From CAYPZT01 sp964415435 (lineage in GTDB: Bacteria; Patescibacteriota; Microgenomatia; UBA1406; GWC2-37-13): DNA of 49,382 nt. Shown in pieces: positions 1 through 9,010 of the stretch. Below the pieces are notes generated by a model. That model had not been told where the DNA came from and did no database searches. It saw nothing but the letters and a program-made list of their open reading frames with translations. Positions within the stretch are counted from its first letter, which is position 1, and every line of letters starts with the position of its first letter. The DNA lies in contig CAYPZT010000004.1 in the NCBI GenBank assembly GCA_964415435.1, positions 1 to 49,382 on the forward strand, in the 5' to 3' direction. A program made the translations under genes and the position numbers.

Positions 1-411
1 AAATAACATATATCCCTTGCGCACTACCTCAACGACAATATTTTCCTTGTCTCCTTGCACAATGTCTACGGCTTCTGCGACCACCGGATCAAACTCTTTT
101 CCCATAACCTCTATTTCCCGTACCCCCAAACCGCTTAAAACTTTATAAAAATTATCTTTTGTTATTTTCAAGCCAGGATCCTTGACAAACATCTCCGCAT
201 TATTGAGATCATCCAAAAATGGAAGAAGTTTGAGAATCAGATGCCTGTTGGCATTTTTAATGACGCTCTCTCTTTCTTCACGAACCCTCTTCTCAAGGTT
301 TTGATAATCGGCAAGCGCTCTGAAATACTTGTCCTTGTACTCATCCGCCACTACCTTCTGCACAGGTTCAGTTTTCTTCTGCTTGTCTGTCTGTTTAGGA
401 TCTTGCGTCAT
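1..411 (-). CDS. grpE: GrpE nucleotide exchange factor (3' end outside window)
   Basis: This is the co-chaperone that releases ADP from DnaK. The ATG is at 411 on the minus strand and the frame stays open to the window edge, giving 137 codons. The start is Lys/Gln/Glu-rich and disordered (MTQDPKQTDKQ). It is followed by the GrpE coiled coil with the pattern YFRALADYQNLEKRVREE, then the region LLPFLDDLNNA, and a C-terminal beta part with the stretch GKEFDPVVAEAV. It begins 5 nt after the hrcA stop, so the two genes are surely co-transcribed in the usual hrcA-grpE-dnaK order. dnaK would lie just beyond position 1. Confidence 0.93.
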   Translation of the reverse strand, partial: MTQDPKQTDKQKKTEPVQKVVADEYKDKYFRALADYQNLEKRVREERESVIKNANRHLILKLLPFLDDLNNAEMFVKDPGLKITKDNFYKVLSGLGVREIEVMGKEFDPVVAEAVDIVQGDKENIVVEVVRKGYMLF

Positions 412-416
412 AACAC

Positions 417-1157
417 TCACATTCCCTGACTTCTAATAATTTCCTCTATAAGAGATGAAAAATATTTTATCTGCGGCGTAACCACCTCATAGTACATGCG
501 CTTTGGTCCGACAACGCCGATTATACCCTTGAGCTTCTGTCCCTCAAACTCACCGAACACACTTGCGCATGTTTGGAAAATTGGATCACGGAAGTCTTCT
601 TCTCCCAGCGTGAAAAGCACTTCCTCCTGAATCCTTCCGAATTGATCAATCAGTCTTTCCCAAAAAGCTATCTCATCAAGCCTTTCAAAAAGTGTCCTCG
701 ATAGGGCAAGATCCAAAAATTCAGGCTTGCTTAAAAGATGCGAAACTCCGAAATAGTAGAGATCACCCGAGTTGGTAACAACCAGCGATAGTAAACCTGT
801 CTTTTGGGAAAGAATTTTCGCAGCCTGCTGTAGGAGTCTGTGTTCCTCCGTCCGCTCATCCCAAATGCTGTTTTTGTAAGTTACCTCATCGGTTGTAGTG
901 AGCTCTTTCTCTTTCATCAGATTCTTGATATAGAAGCGAAAACCTTTTGCGGCCGGAATTCTTCCGGAAGAGAAGTGGCTCTTTTTAAGATACCCTTTCT
1001 TAGCGAGCTCCACCATTTCGTTGCGGATGGTAGCGGGGGAAACACCCAACTTATATTTCTTCTCAAGGATTTCTGATCCAACAGCATCAGCAGACTCTGT
1101 GTATTCGAGGATAATAGCTTTGAGAATGTCTATTTGTCTTTGAGTTAGGTCTTCCAT
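417..1157 (-). CDS. hrcA: Heat-inducible transcription repressor HrcA (short form)
   Basis: This repressor of chaperone genes binds CIRCE operators and uses GroEL as co-regulator in known systems. It has 246 residues, against about 340 in Bacillus. The N-terminal winged helix is intact (LTQRQIDILKAI, GVSPATIRNEM), followed by the family signature SSGRIPAAKGFRFY. The GAF-like part is shortened, ending with a recognisable GIIGVVGPKRMYYE near the C-terminus. Its own promoter and a CIRCE-like dyad lie directly upstream, so it is probably autoregulated. It is followed 5 nt later by grpE. Confidence 0.93.
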   Translation of the reverse strand: MEDLTQRQIDILKAIILEYTESADAVGSEILEKKYKLGVSPATIRNEMVELAKKGYLKKSHFSSGRIPAAKGFRFYIKNLMKEKELTTTDEVTYKNSIWDERTEEHRLLQQAAKILSQKTGLLSLVVTNSGDLYYFGVSHLLSKPEFLDLALSRTLFERLDEIAFWERLIDQFGRIQEEVLFTLGEEDFRDPIFQTCASVFGEFEGQKLKGIIGVVGPKRMYYEVVTPQIKYFSSLIEEIIRSQGM

Positions 1158-1167
1158 AAGCGACGTA

Positions 1168-1194
1168 TTAGCAATAGTTTAACAACTCTGCTAA
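1168..1194. promoter_or_regulatory. Degenerate CIRCE operator upstream of hrcA
   Basis: This 27-bp dyad has the exact CIRCE geometry of 9-9-9. On the minus strand the arms are TTAGCAGAG and TATTGCTAA. The outer six bases of each arm match the CIRCE consensus and the inner three diverge. It lies over the spacer and -10 of the hrcA promoter. A similar arm occurs upstream of groES at 46529-46555. Confidence 0.75.
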
Positions 1195-1204
1195 TAGATG
1201 TCAA
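1176..1204 (-). promoter_or_regulatory. Promoter of hrcA-grpE
   Basis: On the minus strand TTGACA (1204-1199) and TAAACT (1181-1176) are separated by exactly 17 nt. The CIRCE-like dyad overlaps both the spacer and the -10, as expected for repression by HrcA. The hrcA ATG is 18 nt past the -10. Confidence 0.75.
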
Positions 1205-1228
1205 GGGGTAACGTGTTATACTCTTTCC

Positions 1229-2083
1229 ATGAAACTTGGAGCACATGTTACCATCTCAAAAGGCTACTCCCAGGCTCTTGAGCGAGTCCATACTATGGGA
1301 GGGAATGCTCTCCAGATTTTCTCAGCATCCCCTCGGCTATGGAGTTTTCCGGAACCTGATGAAAAGTCAGTCACATCTTTTATGGAGGCACAAAAGCGAC
1401 TGGGAGTCCACCCTATCTACTTTCATGCGTCCTATCTCATTAATATGGCCAATACAGGTCGAGGTGGACAGTTGTCCCGAAACTTACTTGTGCATGAGCT
1501 GAAACTCGCAGCAAGGATGGGCGTCCGGGGTACCATAGTACATCTCGGCTCTTTTAAAAAAGATCCTGACTTGACACCATTGCTGGGTGATTCTTCTCCG
1601 GACTATCAGATCGTGGCCGATGCAATCTCGGAAGTTCTCGAAAAAACACCAGAGGATACTTATTTTATTGCGGAAAACGCAGGAAACAGGAAGATCGGAA
1701 AAGATCTATCTGAACTTGCAACCGTCATAAAACTTGTCAACAGTAAGCGGCTTAGAGTTTGCCTTGATACGTGCCATCTTTATTCCGCCGGCTATGACTT
1801 GTCTACAGAACATAAACTTGATGAATTCCTCACATTATTCGAAAAGCTCATAGGACTAGAAAAACTTGAGGTGATTCATGCAAATGACAGCCGCGATCCT
1901 TTTAATTCTGGTCGCGACCGTCATGAAAATCTGGGAGAGGGGACACTTACGCTCGAGCCCTTCAGGCTCCTTCTCAATCATCCAAAAACAAAAAACATAC
2001 CATATATAATTGAAACGCCAGGATTTGATAATGAGGGACCCGATAAGGCAAATCTTGATATTTTAAAAAAACTGATCGCATGA
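1229..2083 (+). CDS. nfo: Endonuclease IV (AP endonuclease)
   Basis: This enzyme cleaves DNA 5' of abasic sites in base-excision repair. It is a 284-residue TIM barrel of the usual family length. All nine zinc ligands of the family can be placed: H66, H105, E149, D180, H183, H217, D230, H232 and E262. Motifs such as CLDTCHLYSAGYD and GRDRHENLGEG are intact. TATACT lies 6 nt before the ATG, so the mRNA is probably leaderless. The stop overlaps the next start as ATGA. Confidence 0.96.
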   Translation: MKLGAHVTISKGYSQALERVHTMGGNALQIFSASPRLWSFPEPDEKSVTSFMEAQKRLGVHPIYFHASYLINMANTGRGGQLSRNLLVHELKLAARMGVRGTIVHLGSFKKDPDLTPLLGDSSPDYQIVADAISEVLEKTPEDTYFIAENAGNRKIGKDLSELATVIKLVNSKRLRVCLDTCHLYSAGYDLSTEHKLDEFLTLFEKLIGLEKLEVIHANDSRDPFNSGRDRHENLGEGTLTLEPFRLLLNHPKTKNIPYIIETPGFDNEGPDKANLDILKKLIA

Positions 2084-2604
2084 TAGACGTTTATTTACAG
2101 TTTTTGGAAAAGGTAAAGATAAAGAGATATACCGATCACTCTCTCGTAACAAAATTTGAAAAACGAATAAAAAAGGGCGATCTGTCACGTCCAGAAAATG
2201 AAGTCGATCATTTTTGTTCATTTCTCGTTCCTTTCCATAGAGAGTCCTTGTCTATCTATACCGGACATCATATAAAAGCAGACGAGTGGATCCCGCCTGG
2301 CGGCCATATCGAGATGGGGGAGAGTCCTGAGGATACGGTTCGTCGTGAGTTTGGGGAAGAACTCTCCTCTACCTTGTCAAACGAATTGATTGAGCCTTTC
2401 GCAATAAGCATCACAAACGTTTTCCATCCGTCACGGCCATGCCGCATACATAACGATTTCTGGTTTGTAATTTATATGGAAGATAAGATACAGTTTGCGT
2501 TTGATAAAAAAGAGTTCCATGAAGCTCAGTGGCTTCCTCTACAAGAAGCCATGGACAGAGCCAAACGTACTCATGTAATAACCTCGCTCAGCCATCTTCT
2601 GTAA
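2080..2604 (+). CDS. NUDIX hydrolase
   Basis: This 174-residue protein contains a complete Nudix box: G75, E81, R89-E90 and E93-E94 (GGHIEMGESPEDTVRREFGEE). The usual G after the EE pair is S. Such enzymes hydrolyse nucleoside diphosphates linked to another moiety; the substrate cannot be told from sequence. It is translationally coupled to nfo by an ATGA overlap, which suggests a role in nucleotide sanitation or repair. The N-terminal 45 residues lie ahead of the Nudix fold and are unassigned. Confidence 0.88.
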   Translation: MIDVYLQFLEKVKIKRYTDHSLVTKFEKRIKKGDLSRPENEVDHFCSFLVPFHRESLSIYTGHHIKADEWIPPGGHIEMGESPEDTVRREFGEELSSTLSNELIEPFAISITNVFHPSRPCRIHNDFWFVIYMEDKIQFAFDKKEFHEAQWLPLQEAMDRAKRTHVITSLSHLL

Positions 2605-2618
2605 GTTATAATAAGTCC

Positions 2619-3971
2619 ATGATTAAGCTCTCCAGAGAAATCTCTGATTTTATGAACTCTTTCCAGGCGAAAGGGCATCGTATCTATGTGGTTGGAGGCC
2701 CTGTAAGAGACCTTATCCTGGGAAAAAAAGTAAAAAACTGGGACTTCACCACCGATGCAACCCCAGAACAGATCCTCAAGCTTCACCCCAATGGTTTTTA
2801 TAACAATCAGTTTGGTACAGTAGGTGTTTCGTATCCTGTGGACGGCGAGGAAACTATTTTCGAGGTTACTACTTTTCGAAAAGAAGGAAAATACAGTGAC
2901 AGCAGACATCCCGACACCGTCGTATGGGCAAAAACAGTCGAGGAGGACCTTGCAAGACGTGACTTTACCATAAACGCAATTGCTTACGACGGCAAACATC
3001 TGGTCGATCCATATCAGGGTCAGGAGCACATCAGAAAGAAACGGATCGTCGCGGTAGGAGATCCTGATAAGCGTTTTCAGGAAGATGCTCTTCGCATGAT
3101 GCGGGCCATACGTTTTACTTCACAGCTCGGCTTTCTTATCGAAGACAAAACGCGGGATTCGATACAAAAAAATGCTGCCCTTATCATGAATGTCTCCTGG
3201 GAACGGATACGTGATGAACTTGTAAAAATACTGGCGAGTGATCACCCTTCTGAAGGAATTCTTTTCATGAGAAACACGGGGCTTCTCACGTTCGTTTTAC
3301 CCGAAGTGGATATGTGCTTTATCATTCCCCAGAAAAGTCCGAAACGGCATCACATCTACGATGTGGGAACACATCTTGCGATGGCTCTTAAGTACTGTCC
3401 ATCGCCTAACCCGATAACTCGTCTTGCAACACTACTCCACGACGTCGGAAAAGCAAAAACATTTCGCCGGGATGAAAAGACAGGCTTGATAACTTTTTAT
3501 AACCACGAAGTTGTAGGTGCAAAACAGGTGGAAGAGATTGCCAAACGTCTTCGTCTGTCAAAGGACGACAGTATAAAGCTCGTAAGACTCGTCAAATATC
3601 ATCAGTTTACAGTGACCGAACTGCAGACAGACAAAAGTATCCGTCGATTTATCCGCGATGTTGGGCTTGAGAATCTTCAGGACATACTTGATCTTCGGAC
3701 AGGTGACCGTGTAGGATCAGGCGCTACACCGACATCATGGCGTCTTGACCTTTTCAAAAAACGCTTAGTTGAGGTGCAAAAAGTGCCGTTTATGGTGAAG
3801 GACCTGAAAATTGACGGGAAAGATGTAATGAATATATTAACCCTTAAACCAGGACCAAAAGTGGGTGAAGTTCTGGATACTATATTTAACGACGTTGAGG
3901 AGGGGAGAGTAAAAAACGAAAGAGATCTGCTACTTGAGGAAATTGAGAAATATAAAGTGACTAAGAAATAG
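2619..3971 (+). CDS. cca: CCA-adding enzyme / tRNA nucleotidyltransferase with HD domain
   Basis: It adds or repairs the 3' CCA of tRNAs. I take the ATG at 2619 because TATAAT lies just before it and the protein then opens at the conserved fold. An in-frame ATG at 2529 lies inside the NUDIX gene. Domains: nucleotidyltransferase head with GGPVRD (26-31), RRDF (113-116) and an ERIRDEL-type neck, then an HD domain with H274-D275 near 250-330. The first carboxylate of the catalytic D-x-D is Asn here (N40-W-D42), which is odd. tRNA-Tyr in this window lacks an encoded CCA, while tRNA-Ser has one. The 3' end overlaps the convergent metallo-hydrolase gene by 11 bp. Confidence 0.92.
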   Translation: MIKLSREISDFMNSFQAKGHRIYVVGGPVRDLILGKKVKNWDFTTDATPEQILKLHPNGFYNNQFGTVGVSYPVDGEETIFEVTTFRKEGKYSDSRHPDTVVWAKTVEEDLARRDFTINAIAYDGKHLVDPYQGQEHIRKKRIVAVGDPDKRFQEDALRMMRAIRFTSQLGFLIEDKTRDSIQKNAALIMNVSWERIRDELVKILASDHPSEGILFMRNTGLLTFVLPEVDMCFIIPQKSPKRHHIYDVGTHLAMALKYCPSPNPITRLATLLHDVGKAKTFRRDEKTGLITFYNHEVVGAKQVEEIAKRLRLSKDDSIKLVRLVKYHQFTVTELQTDKSIRRFIRDVGLENLQDILDLRTGDRVGSGATPTSWRLDLFKKRLVEVQKVPFMVKDLKIDGKDVMNILTLKPGPKVGEVLDTIFNDVEEGRVKNERDLLLEEIEKYKVTKK

Positions 3972-4578
3972 AAAGTCCGTCCAGTTCTTCTGAAAGCACC
4001 GTCGACTCGCCGTGTCCGGGGTATACCTCAGCATCCCCCACTGATTTTTTCAGCTTCTCGAGTGACTGAAAGAGATCTATTTTACTACTGTATGAGTGAT
4101 CATAACTACCTATTCCCTCCTTAAACAAGGTATCACCGGTAAAAAGGTAGTTGTCTTTTTTGAAGTAAAAACAGTGACTTCCCGGCGTGTGCCCTGGGGT
4201 ATGAATAATCTGAAGTTTAAAATCAGCGATGGATTGGTCCCCTTCTTTCAGAAATTCGGACTTCCTCGGTTCGACAGTTTGCGGATTGTACTTCAAAAAA
4301 TGTTTTGCGGTTGAATCGATTCGTTTTAAAAGAAATGCGTCATCACGTCCAATATAAAGGGGGACCGGAAAACTAAGCTGTATCTCGCCTGCAGCCAGTA
4401 CGTGGTCAAAATGTCCATGAGTCGCAAGCATTGCAACTAGTGTCAAGTTACGCCTCTGAATTTCCTCCAAAAGAAAAGCCGCATCATCTGCCGGGTCAAT
4501 GAGAATACATGTACCGCCGTCTTCGAGAAGATAGCAATTTGTCTGGAGCGAACCCAAAGGAAAAGTACTTATAGTCAT
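3961..4578 (-). CDS. Metallo-beta-lactamase fold hydrolase (glyoxalase II-like)
   Basis: This 205-residue protein of the MBL superfamily has the metal site THGHFDH at 53-59, HTPGHTPGS, FTGDTLF and a terminal YPGHGE. The compact form resembles YcbL or type II glyoxalase-like hydrolases that act on thioesters, but the substrate is not determined. I chose the ATG at 4578 because it overlaps the secF stop as ATGA. An upstream ATG at 4605 lies within secF. It is the last gene of the secD-secF operon. Confidence 0.9.
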   Translation of the reverse strand: MTISTFPLGSLQTNCYLLEDGGTCILIDPADDAAFLLEEIQRRNLTLVAMLATHGHFDHVLAAGEIQLSFPVPLYIGRDDAFLLKRIDSTAKHFLKYNPQTVEPRKSEFLKEGDQSIADFKLQIIHTPGHTPGSHCFYFKKDNYLFTGDTLFKEGIGSYDHSYSSKIDLFQSLEKLKKSVGDAEVYPGHGESTVLSEELDGLSIS

Positions 4579-5444
4579 GTGTTTCGTTTCCTTTTTTCCA
4601 GCCAAACAAGTACAGGGGTCGCAACGAAGGGAGACGAGTACGTTCCCGTTATTGTTCCGATAAGAAGAGTCGCGACGAAAAACCGTATCGTTTCTCCACC
4701 CAAGAGAGTTAAGGCCAGTAACATAAAAATGATCGTCATCGAATTATTGATAGACCGCACTAATGTTTCGATGAGCGCTTTGTTTGCTGATCTTTCAATA
4801 TTTACGACTCCCTCTTCTCGTTTATATTCACGGATTTTGTCGAAGATTACGATTGTGTCATGAACAGAGAAGGACATCGAGGTGAGTACTGCCGTCACAA
4901 ACATAGTGTCAAGCTCGGCTCCGAAAAATTTGCTAAACAGTGCGTAAACTCCAACAACAACCAGCAAATCATGCACAAGTGCGGTTACTGCAGCTATGGC
5001 GAAATTAACGCTTTTAAAAGCAAAGCTCATATAAAGAAGTATTCCTATTACTGCAATCACCGATGCGATAATTGTTTTTACAAGTGTTTCCCTCCCAAGC
5101 ACAGGCCCCACTGTTTCTGATCTTAGTACCTTAATCGTGCCTCCTGTATTTGCTTCAAGATCCTTTTTTAGCGCAGCTTCTTTTGCCTCATCAATTGCTT
5201 TTGTGCGAACTGCAAGCGTGTTTCCCTTTATTTCATAGTCCACTATTTCTATACCGTTCGATTTGAACGACTGCTGTACTTGTTTTGTGTCAACCTTTTT
5301 AGAAAACTCATAATTCAGATTTGTTCCTCCCACAAAATCTATCGAGTACCGGAAGCCTGACGTGAAGATGGTAATGAGTCCTACAAGGATTACAGATGCG
5401 GAAACGGCAAGATAAATATATTTATATTTAAAAAAGTCTATCAT
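4575..5444 (-). CDS. secF: Protein translocase subunit SecF
   Basis: SecF is a membrane subunit that works with SecD to pull exported proteins through SecYEG using the proton gradient. This 289-residue protein has one N-terminal transmembrane helix (about 8-28), a periplasmic domain starting with the FVGGTNLNYEF signature (RYSIDFVGG), and five C-terminal helices. The latter include SVHDTIVIFDKIRE, the conserved TM4 motif. The start overlaps the secD stop as ATGA. Confidence 0.96.
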   Translation of the reverse strand: MIDFFKYKYIYLAVSASVILVGLITIFTSGFRYSIDFVGGTNLNYEFSKKVDTKQVQQSFKSNGIEIVDYEIKGNTLAVRTKAIDEAKEAALKKDLEANTGGTIKVLRSETVGPVLGRETLVKTIIASVIAVIGILLYMSFAFKSVNFAIAAVTALVHDLLVVVGVYALFSKFFGAELDTMFVTAVLTSMSFSVHDTIVIFDKIREYKREEGVVNIERSANKALIETLVRSINNSMTIIFMLLALTLLGGETIRFFVATLLIGTITGTYSSPFVATPVLVWLEKRKRNT

Positions 5445-6787
5445 GCTTTATAGAACAACTTAATAAGTCTTCGTGTGATAAATACTCCTGTGAATAGACT
5501 CGTGGCGACGCCAATCATAAGTGTGAGGGCGAAACCCTTGACCATACCAAACTGCGGCAAAAACTCCCAGTTGAGAGGGTTGAATAAAATAAATGCCACC
5601 ATGATCGTTGTGATATTTGCATCCTTTATGGCATCTATCGCGTGACCAAAGCCAAGACGGATGGCAACATCTCGATCTTTTCCTTTTCTTATCTCTTCCT
5701 TGATACGCTCAAAGATTAGAATATTCGAGTCGACGGCCATTCCTATCGAAAGTATGAAACCGGCTATTCCCGGCAGTGTAAGAACGACAGGAATACTTCG
5801 GAATATTGCAAGGGATATCAGTCCGTAGATAAGAAGTCCAGCCGCGGCAATGACGCCAAACTTTCCATAATATGCAACCATGAAGACAAGAACCATGAGG
5901 AGTCCTATGCTTCCTGCGATAACGCTTTTCTGCACATCCTGGGCACCCAAAGTCGGTCCGATATTTCTTTGCTCAACAAGCTGTATCGGAAGAGGCAGCG
6001 CACCTGAGTTAATAGCAACCGAAAGCTGCTTCGCCTGATCGGTAGTGAATCCTCCGCTTATGACAGCATTACCGTCAGTAATCGTCTGCTGTACAACAGG
6101 TGCTGACAGAATAAACTGGTCGAGGTAGATCGCAACTGGTTTCCCTCTGTTGCGCGATGTAATGTCTTCGAAGAGCCGCGCACCCTCGTCGGTGAACTGA
6201 AGCGATACCTGCGGCGCTCCGGTGTTTGGGTCAAACACAACGGTGGACTTTTTTATATGTTTTCCCGTAAGGCCTGTTTCTTTGGTGAGCCGTTCTAATA
6301 CAGAACTTTGGGATGCTATCTCTGCCGATGCCGTTCCTTCCTCCATAAATGAAAGCTGAGCCGTACGGCCAATAAGCTGTACCGCATCATTAACATTCTC
6401 CACACCGGGAAGATCGACACTTATGCGATATATATCTCCTGCTTTTATTGTCTGCACAACCGGTTCTGAAACTCCGAAAAAATTCACGCGTTTTTCGATT
6501 ATGTCACGAGCAGAACTTACTGCGTCAGCAAGATCAGAAGAACTTACTTTCGAAGTATCAGCTTCAAATACAAGATGACTACCCCCCTTAAGATCAAGTC
6601 CAAGCTTTGTACGAAACTCCTTATATAAGGTAAATCCCGGAGTTTCAAGATGTATGGTTAACGGATTTATTGTCGTTTCAATCTTTTTTCCAAAAAGATT
6701 GACATTGATTGGCAGATTTTCAGGCAGATCAATCCAGACTATTACAATCGCCACCATTGCCAGGAGTATGAGCTTTATCAGTTTCAT
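5441..6787 (-). CDS. secD: Protein translocase subunit SecD
   Basis: SecD is the partner of SecF in export. This 448-residue protein has an N-terminal transmembrane segment (about 5-20), the P1 domain opening with LGLDLKGGSHLVFE, and six C-terminal helices. The last include GMAVDSNILIFERIKEE, the conserved Asp-containing motif. The start overlaps the stop of the upstream interrupted gene as ATGA, so translation was probably coupled to it. Confidence 0.96.
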   Translation of the reverse strand: MKLIKLILLAMVAIVIVWIDLPENLPINVNLFGKKIETTINPLTIHLETPGFTLYKEFRTKLGLDLKGGSHLVFEADTSKVSSSDLADAVSSARDIIEKRVNFFGVSEPVVQTIKAGDIYRISVDLPGVENVNDAVQLIGRTAQLSFMEEGTASAEIASQSSVLERLTKETGLTGKHIKKSTVVFDPNTGAPQVSLQFTDEGARLFEDITSRNRGKPVAIYLDQFILSAPVVQQTITDGNAVISGGFTTDQAKQLSVAINSGALPLPIQLVEQRNIGPTLGAQDVQKSVIAGSIGLLMVLVFMVAYYGKFGVIAAAGLLIYGLISLAIFRSIPVVLTLPGIAGFILSIGMAVDSNILIFERIKEEIRKGKDRDVAIRLGFGHAIDAIKDANITTIMVAFILFNPLNWEFLPQFGMVKGFALTLMIGVATSLFTGVFITRRLIKLFYKA

Positions 6788-7359
6788 TTTAAAAGTTCTT
6801 CTTCAGAACCAATCAGCATAATCTTCGGCTGCTTTAAAAACTTCCATATGAAAGGGTCGTTATTCTTCTTTCTGAATCCAAACTCATCTTCCGTCATTAA
6901 TGTATAGTTTATTTCACGGCCAAACTCTTTTTGCGTTTCCTTTACTATCGCATCAACCTCTGGGACAACAACTAAACCGACAATAAGAAGATAAATTTCA
7001 TCATCCTTTATCTCGATACGTCTTGAATATTTGGTTGAAAGTACAATAAAGCGGGCCTTTCCTAGTTTTGAGACATTTTTATAAAAGCGTTGCGCAAGGG
7101 AGTCGGTTTTTGTAAATATCCTGGTAAATTAGTCGAGAAAAAGATAGGATCTGTTGATCGTGTAGAGAATTTTGTTTAGGCGTCTTTCTTTGACTAGAAG
7201 TTTTTCATTGGAAAGGATATCGAGCTCTCTTTTTACCGCATTTACCTCTTCGTCGATCTCTCTTACGATTTTGCGGAGATAATATGTTTCAGTTGGATGA
7301 TGGAAAAACAGCTCTAATACCTTCCTTCTTGTTTTTGAAGGAATTATGTTTTGTAACAT
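6784..7359 (-). pseudogene. wHTH plus nucleotidyltransferase-like gene with in-frame TAA
   Basis: The frame opens at 7359 with a winged-helix domain (residues 1-75: TETYYLRKIVREI, NAVKRELDILSNEKLL). It meets TAA at 7131-7129, then continues in the same frame without another stop for 115 codons to 6784. The second part resembles the MNT-type nucleotidyltransferase-like half of a two-domain regulator family common in CPR genomes (RFIVLSTKYSRRIEI, REINYTLMTEDEF). The final TGA overlaps the secD ATG, so the coupling survives. The stop sits where Glu would be expected (LFLD-stop-FTRIF). It may be a point mutation, a base-call error or readthrough. The wHTH piece alone could be made as 76 residues. 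Confidence 0.75.
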
Positions 7360-7362
7360 ACC

Positions 7363-8532
7363 TTAATAAGTTACTTCGTTTCCTGTCGGTAATATTTCTA
7401 CGAAAATTTGTCCCCTGTTAAACGAAACTGCTTTTCCTGATGTATCCGTAAATGTCATCATTGACTCCTCGTCTTTTTTGCTCCAGCTTATTTCTGTTGC
7501 TTTACCGTCCTGGAACAAAAGCCCGTCACCTGTTCCGACCACATCATAGAGTATATGACCGCCCGGGTATCCGTCATTTGCTGGCGACTCGTCTGCGAAA
7601 ACGACAACGACGTTTTTTGAAGTAATTGGTTTACCTGTATTTTTATCAAGATGTGCTGTTCCTCCGTTTGAGCGGACGTATGCGTTGGCGGCTTTATCGT
7701 AAGCCCATGAAACTGCATAATCAGAAGCAAACGAGTCCCAGAAGTTGAAGTTCACCTTGTTTACCGTGCCGCGTGCACCGGCCTCAGCGTCTGACTTAAA
7801 CGTCCATGGTGTAAAATCTGCATTCCATGCATCTCCTTTATCGTCCACATTGGTCAGGCCACGCTTTGTCTTTGCGTAATCCCATAACTTAGATGTAGAT
7901 GTATAGACTGTATGTTCTGTCGCCCTGTCCGGCAGACGCTCATAGTCCCGCCAAAAATTGGGAAACGGTACCGAAAACTGATTCAAATCGTTATATCCAT
8001 CCCATCCCAGTTCGTCAATCTCTCCCAGTGCATCCGCAGGTCCTGGTGTATTCGCACCCCCAACGTGTGCATAGAGTGGATATGCTCCATATCCCTGAAG
8101 CAGTTTGACAAAATAGATGCGCGCTGACCGAACCGGACCTACGAAAGGAGCGTCCTGACAATAAAATATGGTTAAAAAGCGCGTGATGCCACCTTCGGCG
8201 ACAGCCTCGTAGATGATGTCAGCAGACGAAAGACCTGACTGCGGACGTGCTTCTGTATGATTCTCTACCATTATACCCAAAGGTCGGCGACCTTCCCATT
8301 TAGCTTTCTGCGATGGCCCAAACATCTGTCCGTTCAATGGGCATGCTTCTGTCTTGGGCTCATTGGCGGCTTCGGAAGCGCCTTCGCCGGACTGGGTAGG
8401 CGGTCTGTAGTTTGAAAGCGAAAATCCCTTCCCCCCGGATCCAGTTACAAATGAGAAAAAGGAGTACGACAGTAATCCTGAAACGACGAATACTATCGCA
8501 CCCACAATTAACGCGATCTTCTTGGAAACCAT
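7363..8532 (-). CDS. DUF3048 (YerB-type) exported protein
   Basis: This 389-residue protein has an N-terminal membrane anchor (about 6-30) and a long external part. DUF3048 signatures are clear: RPLGIMVENHTEARPQSGL, ADIIYEAVAEGGITRFL and GPVRSARIYF near 80-145. The C-terminal half matches the second domain of the family (NVVVVFADE, GQIFVEILP). Its molecular function is not known; it probably sits outside the membrane. It lies 3 nt upstream of the wHTH gene, in one operon leading to secDF. Confidence 0.88.
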   Translation of the reverse strand: MVSKKIALIVGAIVFVVSGLLSYSFFSFVTGSGGKGFSLSNYRPPTQSGEGASEAANEPKTEACPLNGQMFGPSQKAKWEGRRPLGIMVENHTEARPQSGLSSADIIYEAVAEGGITRFLTIFYCQDAPFVGPVRSARIYFVKLLQGYGAYPLYAHVGGANTPGPADALGEIDELGWDGYNDLNQFSVPFPNFWRDYERLPDRATEHTVYTSTSKLWDYAKTKRGLTNVDDKGDAWNADFTPWTFKSDAEAGARGTVNKVNFNFWDSFASDYAVSWAYDKAANAYVRSNGGTAHLDKNTGKPITSKNVVVVFADESPANDGYPGGHILYDVVGTGDGLLFQDGKATEISWSKKDEESMMTFTDTSGKAVSFNRGQIFVEILPTGNEVTY

Positions 8533-8561
8533 ATCTTGAAATAATACAGATAATTTGTAAC

Positions 8562-9002
8562 TTATGCTGCCGTGACTGCTTTCTGTTCTTCATCAGATAA
8601 CTGATACTCGTCTCCTTTTCCACTCCTTACCTTTTTTGTGAAAGCACGTAACCCCTCCGGGGTATACATAAAGTTAATGATAACACCATTTTTTTCCTTA
8701 TCAAGGACAGCAATTACAAAACTTTGCTCTCCACTTCTTTCGAACGGATTAAATCGTATTACACTGATTGTTTGTAAATAGTGCCGTGAATCTTTCATTA
8801 TACCGTCTACTTTCTGCCGAAGTTCATCTATTTCACTTGCTGATTTTGCGTACGAACCGATAAGTGATTCCAGCACTTCATCTATTCTCTCTTTTCTGTC
8901 CTTTCCGATGAGCTTAAAATAGTGGTTTCGTGTTGATAGAACGAGGAAAGTCAGAAATAAAAGCCAACCGAAAAAGACCGATAAAGCGATATAAATAATC
9001 AT
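8562..9002 (-). CDS. DUF4446 family membrane protein
   Basis: This 146-residue protein has an N-terminal transmembrane helix (about 3-22), a coiled region (ERIDEVLESLIGSYAKSASEIDELRQ) and the DUF4446 core. The core carries RFNPFERSGEQSFVIAVLD and NGVIINFMYTPEGLRAF. The function is unknown. It is transcribed from a strong promoter 8 nt upstream, and DUF3048 follows after 29 nt. Confidence 0.85.
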   Translation of the reverse strand: MIIYIALSVFFGWLLFLTFLVLSTRNHYFKLIGKDRKERIDEVLESLIGSYAKSASEIDELRQKVDGIMKDSRHYLQTISVIRFNPFERSGEQSFVIAVLDKEKNGVIINFMYTPEGLRAFTKKVRSGKGDEYQLSDEEQKAVTAA

Positions 9003-9010
9003 CCGAACTC

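Noticed and set aside
2529..2618. Upstream start for the CCA enzyme
   Set aside because: It overlaps the NUDIX gene, has low-complexity sequence, and TATAAT lies directly before 2619.
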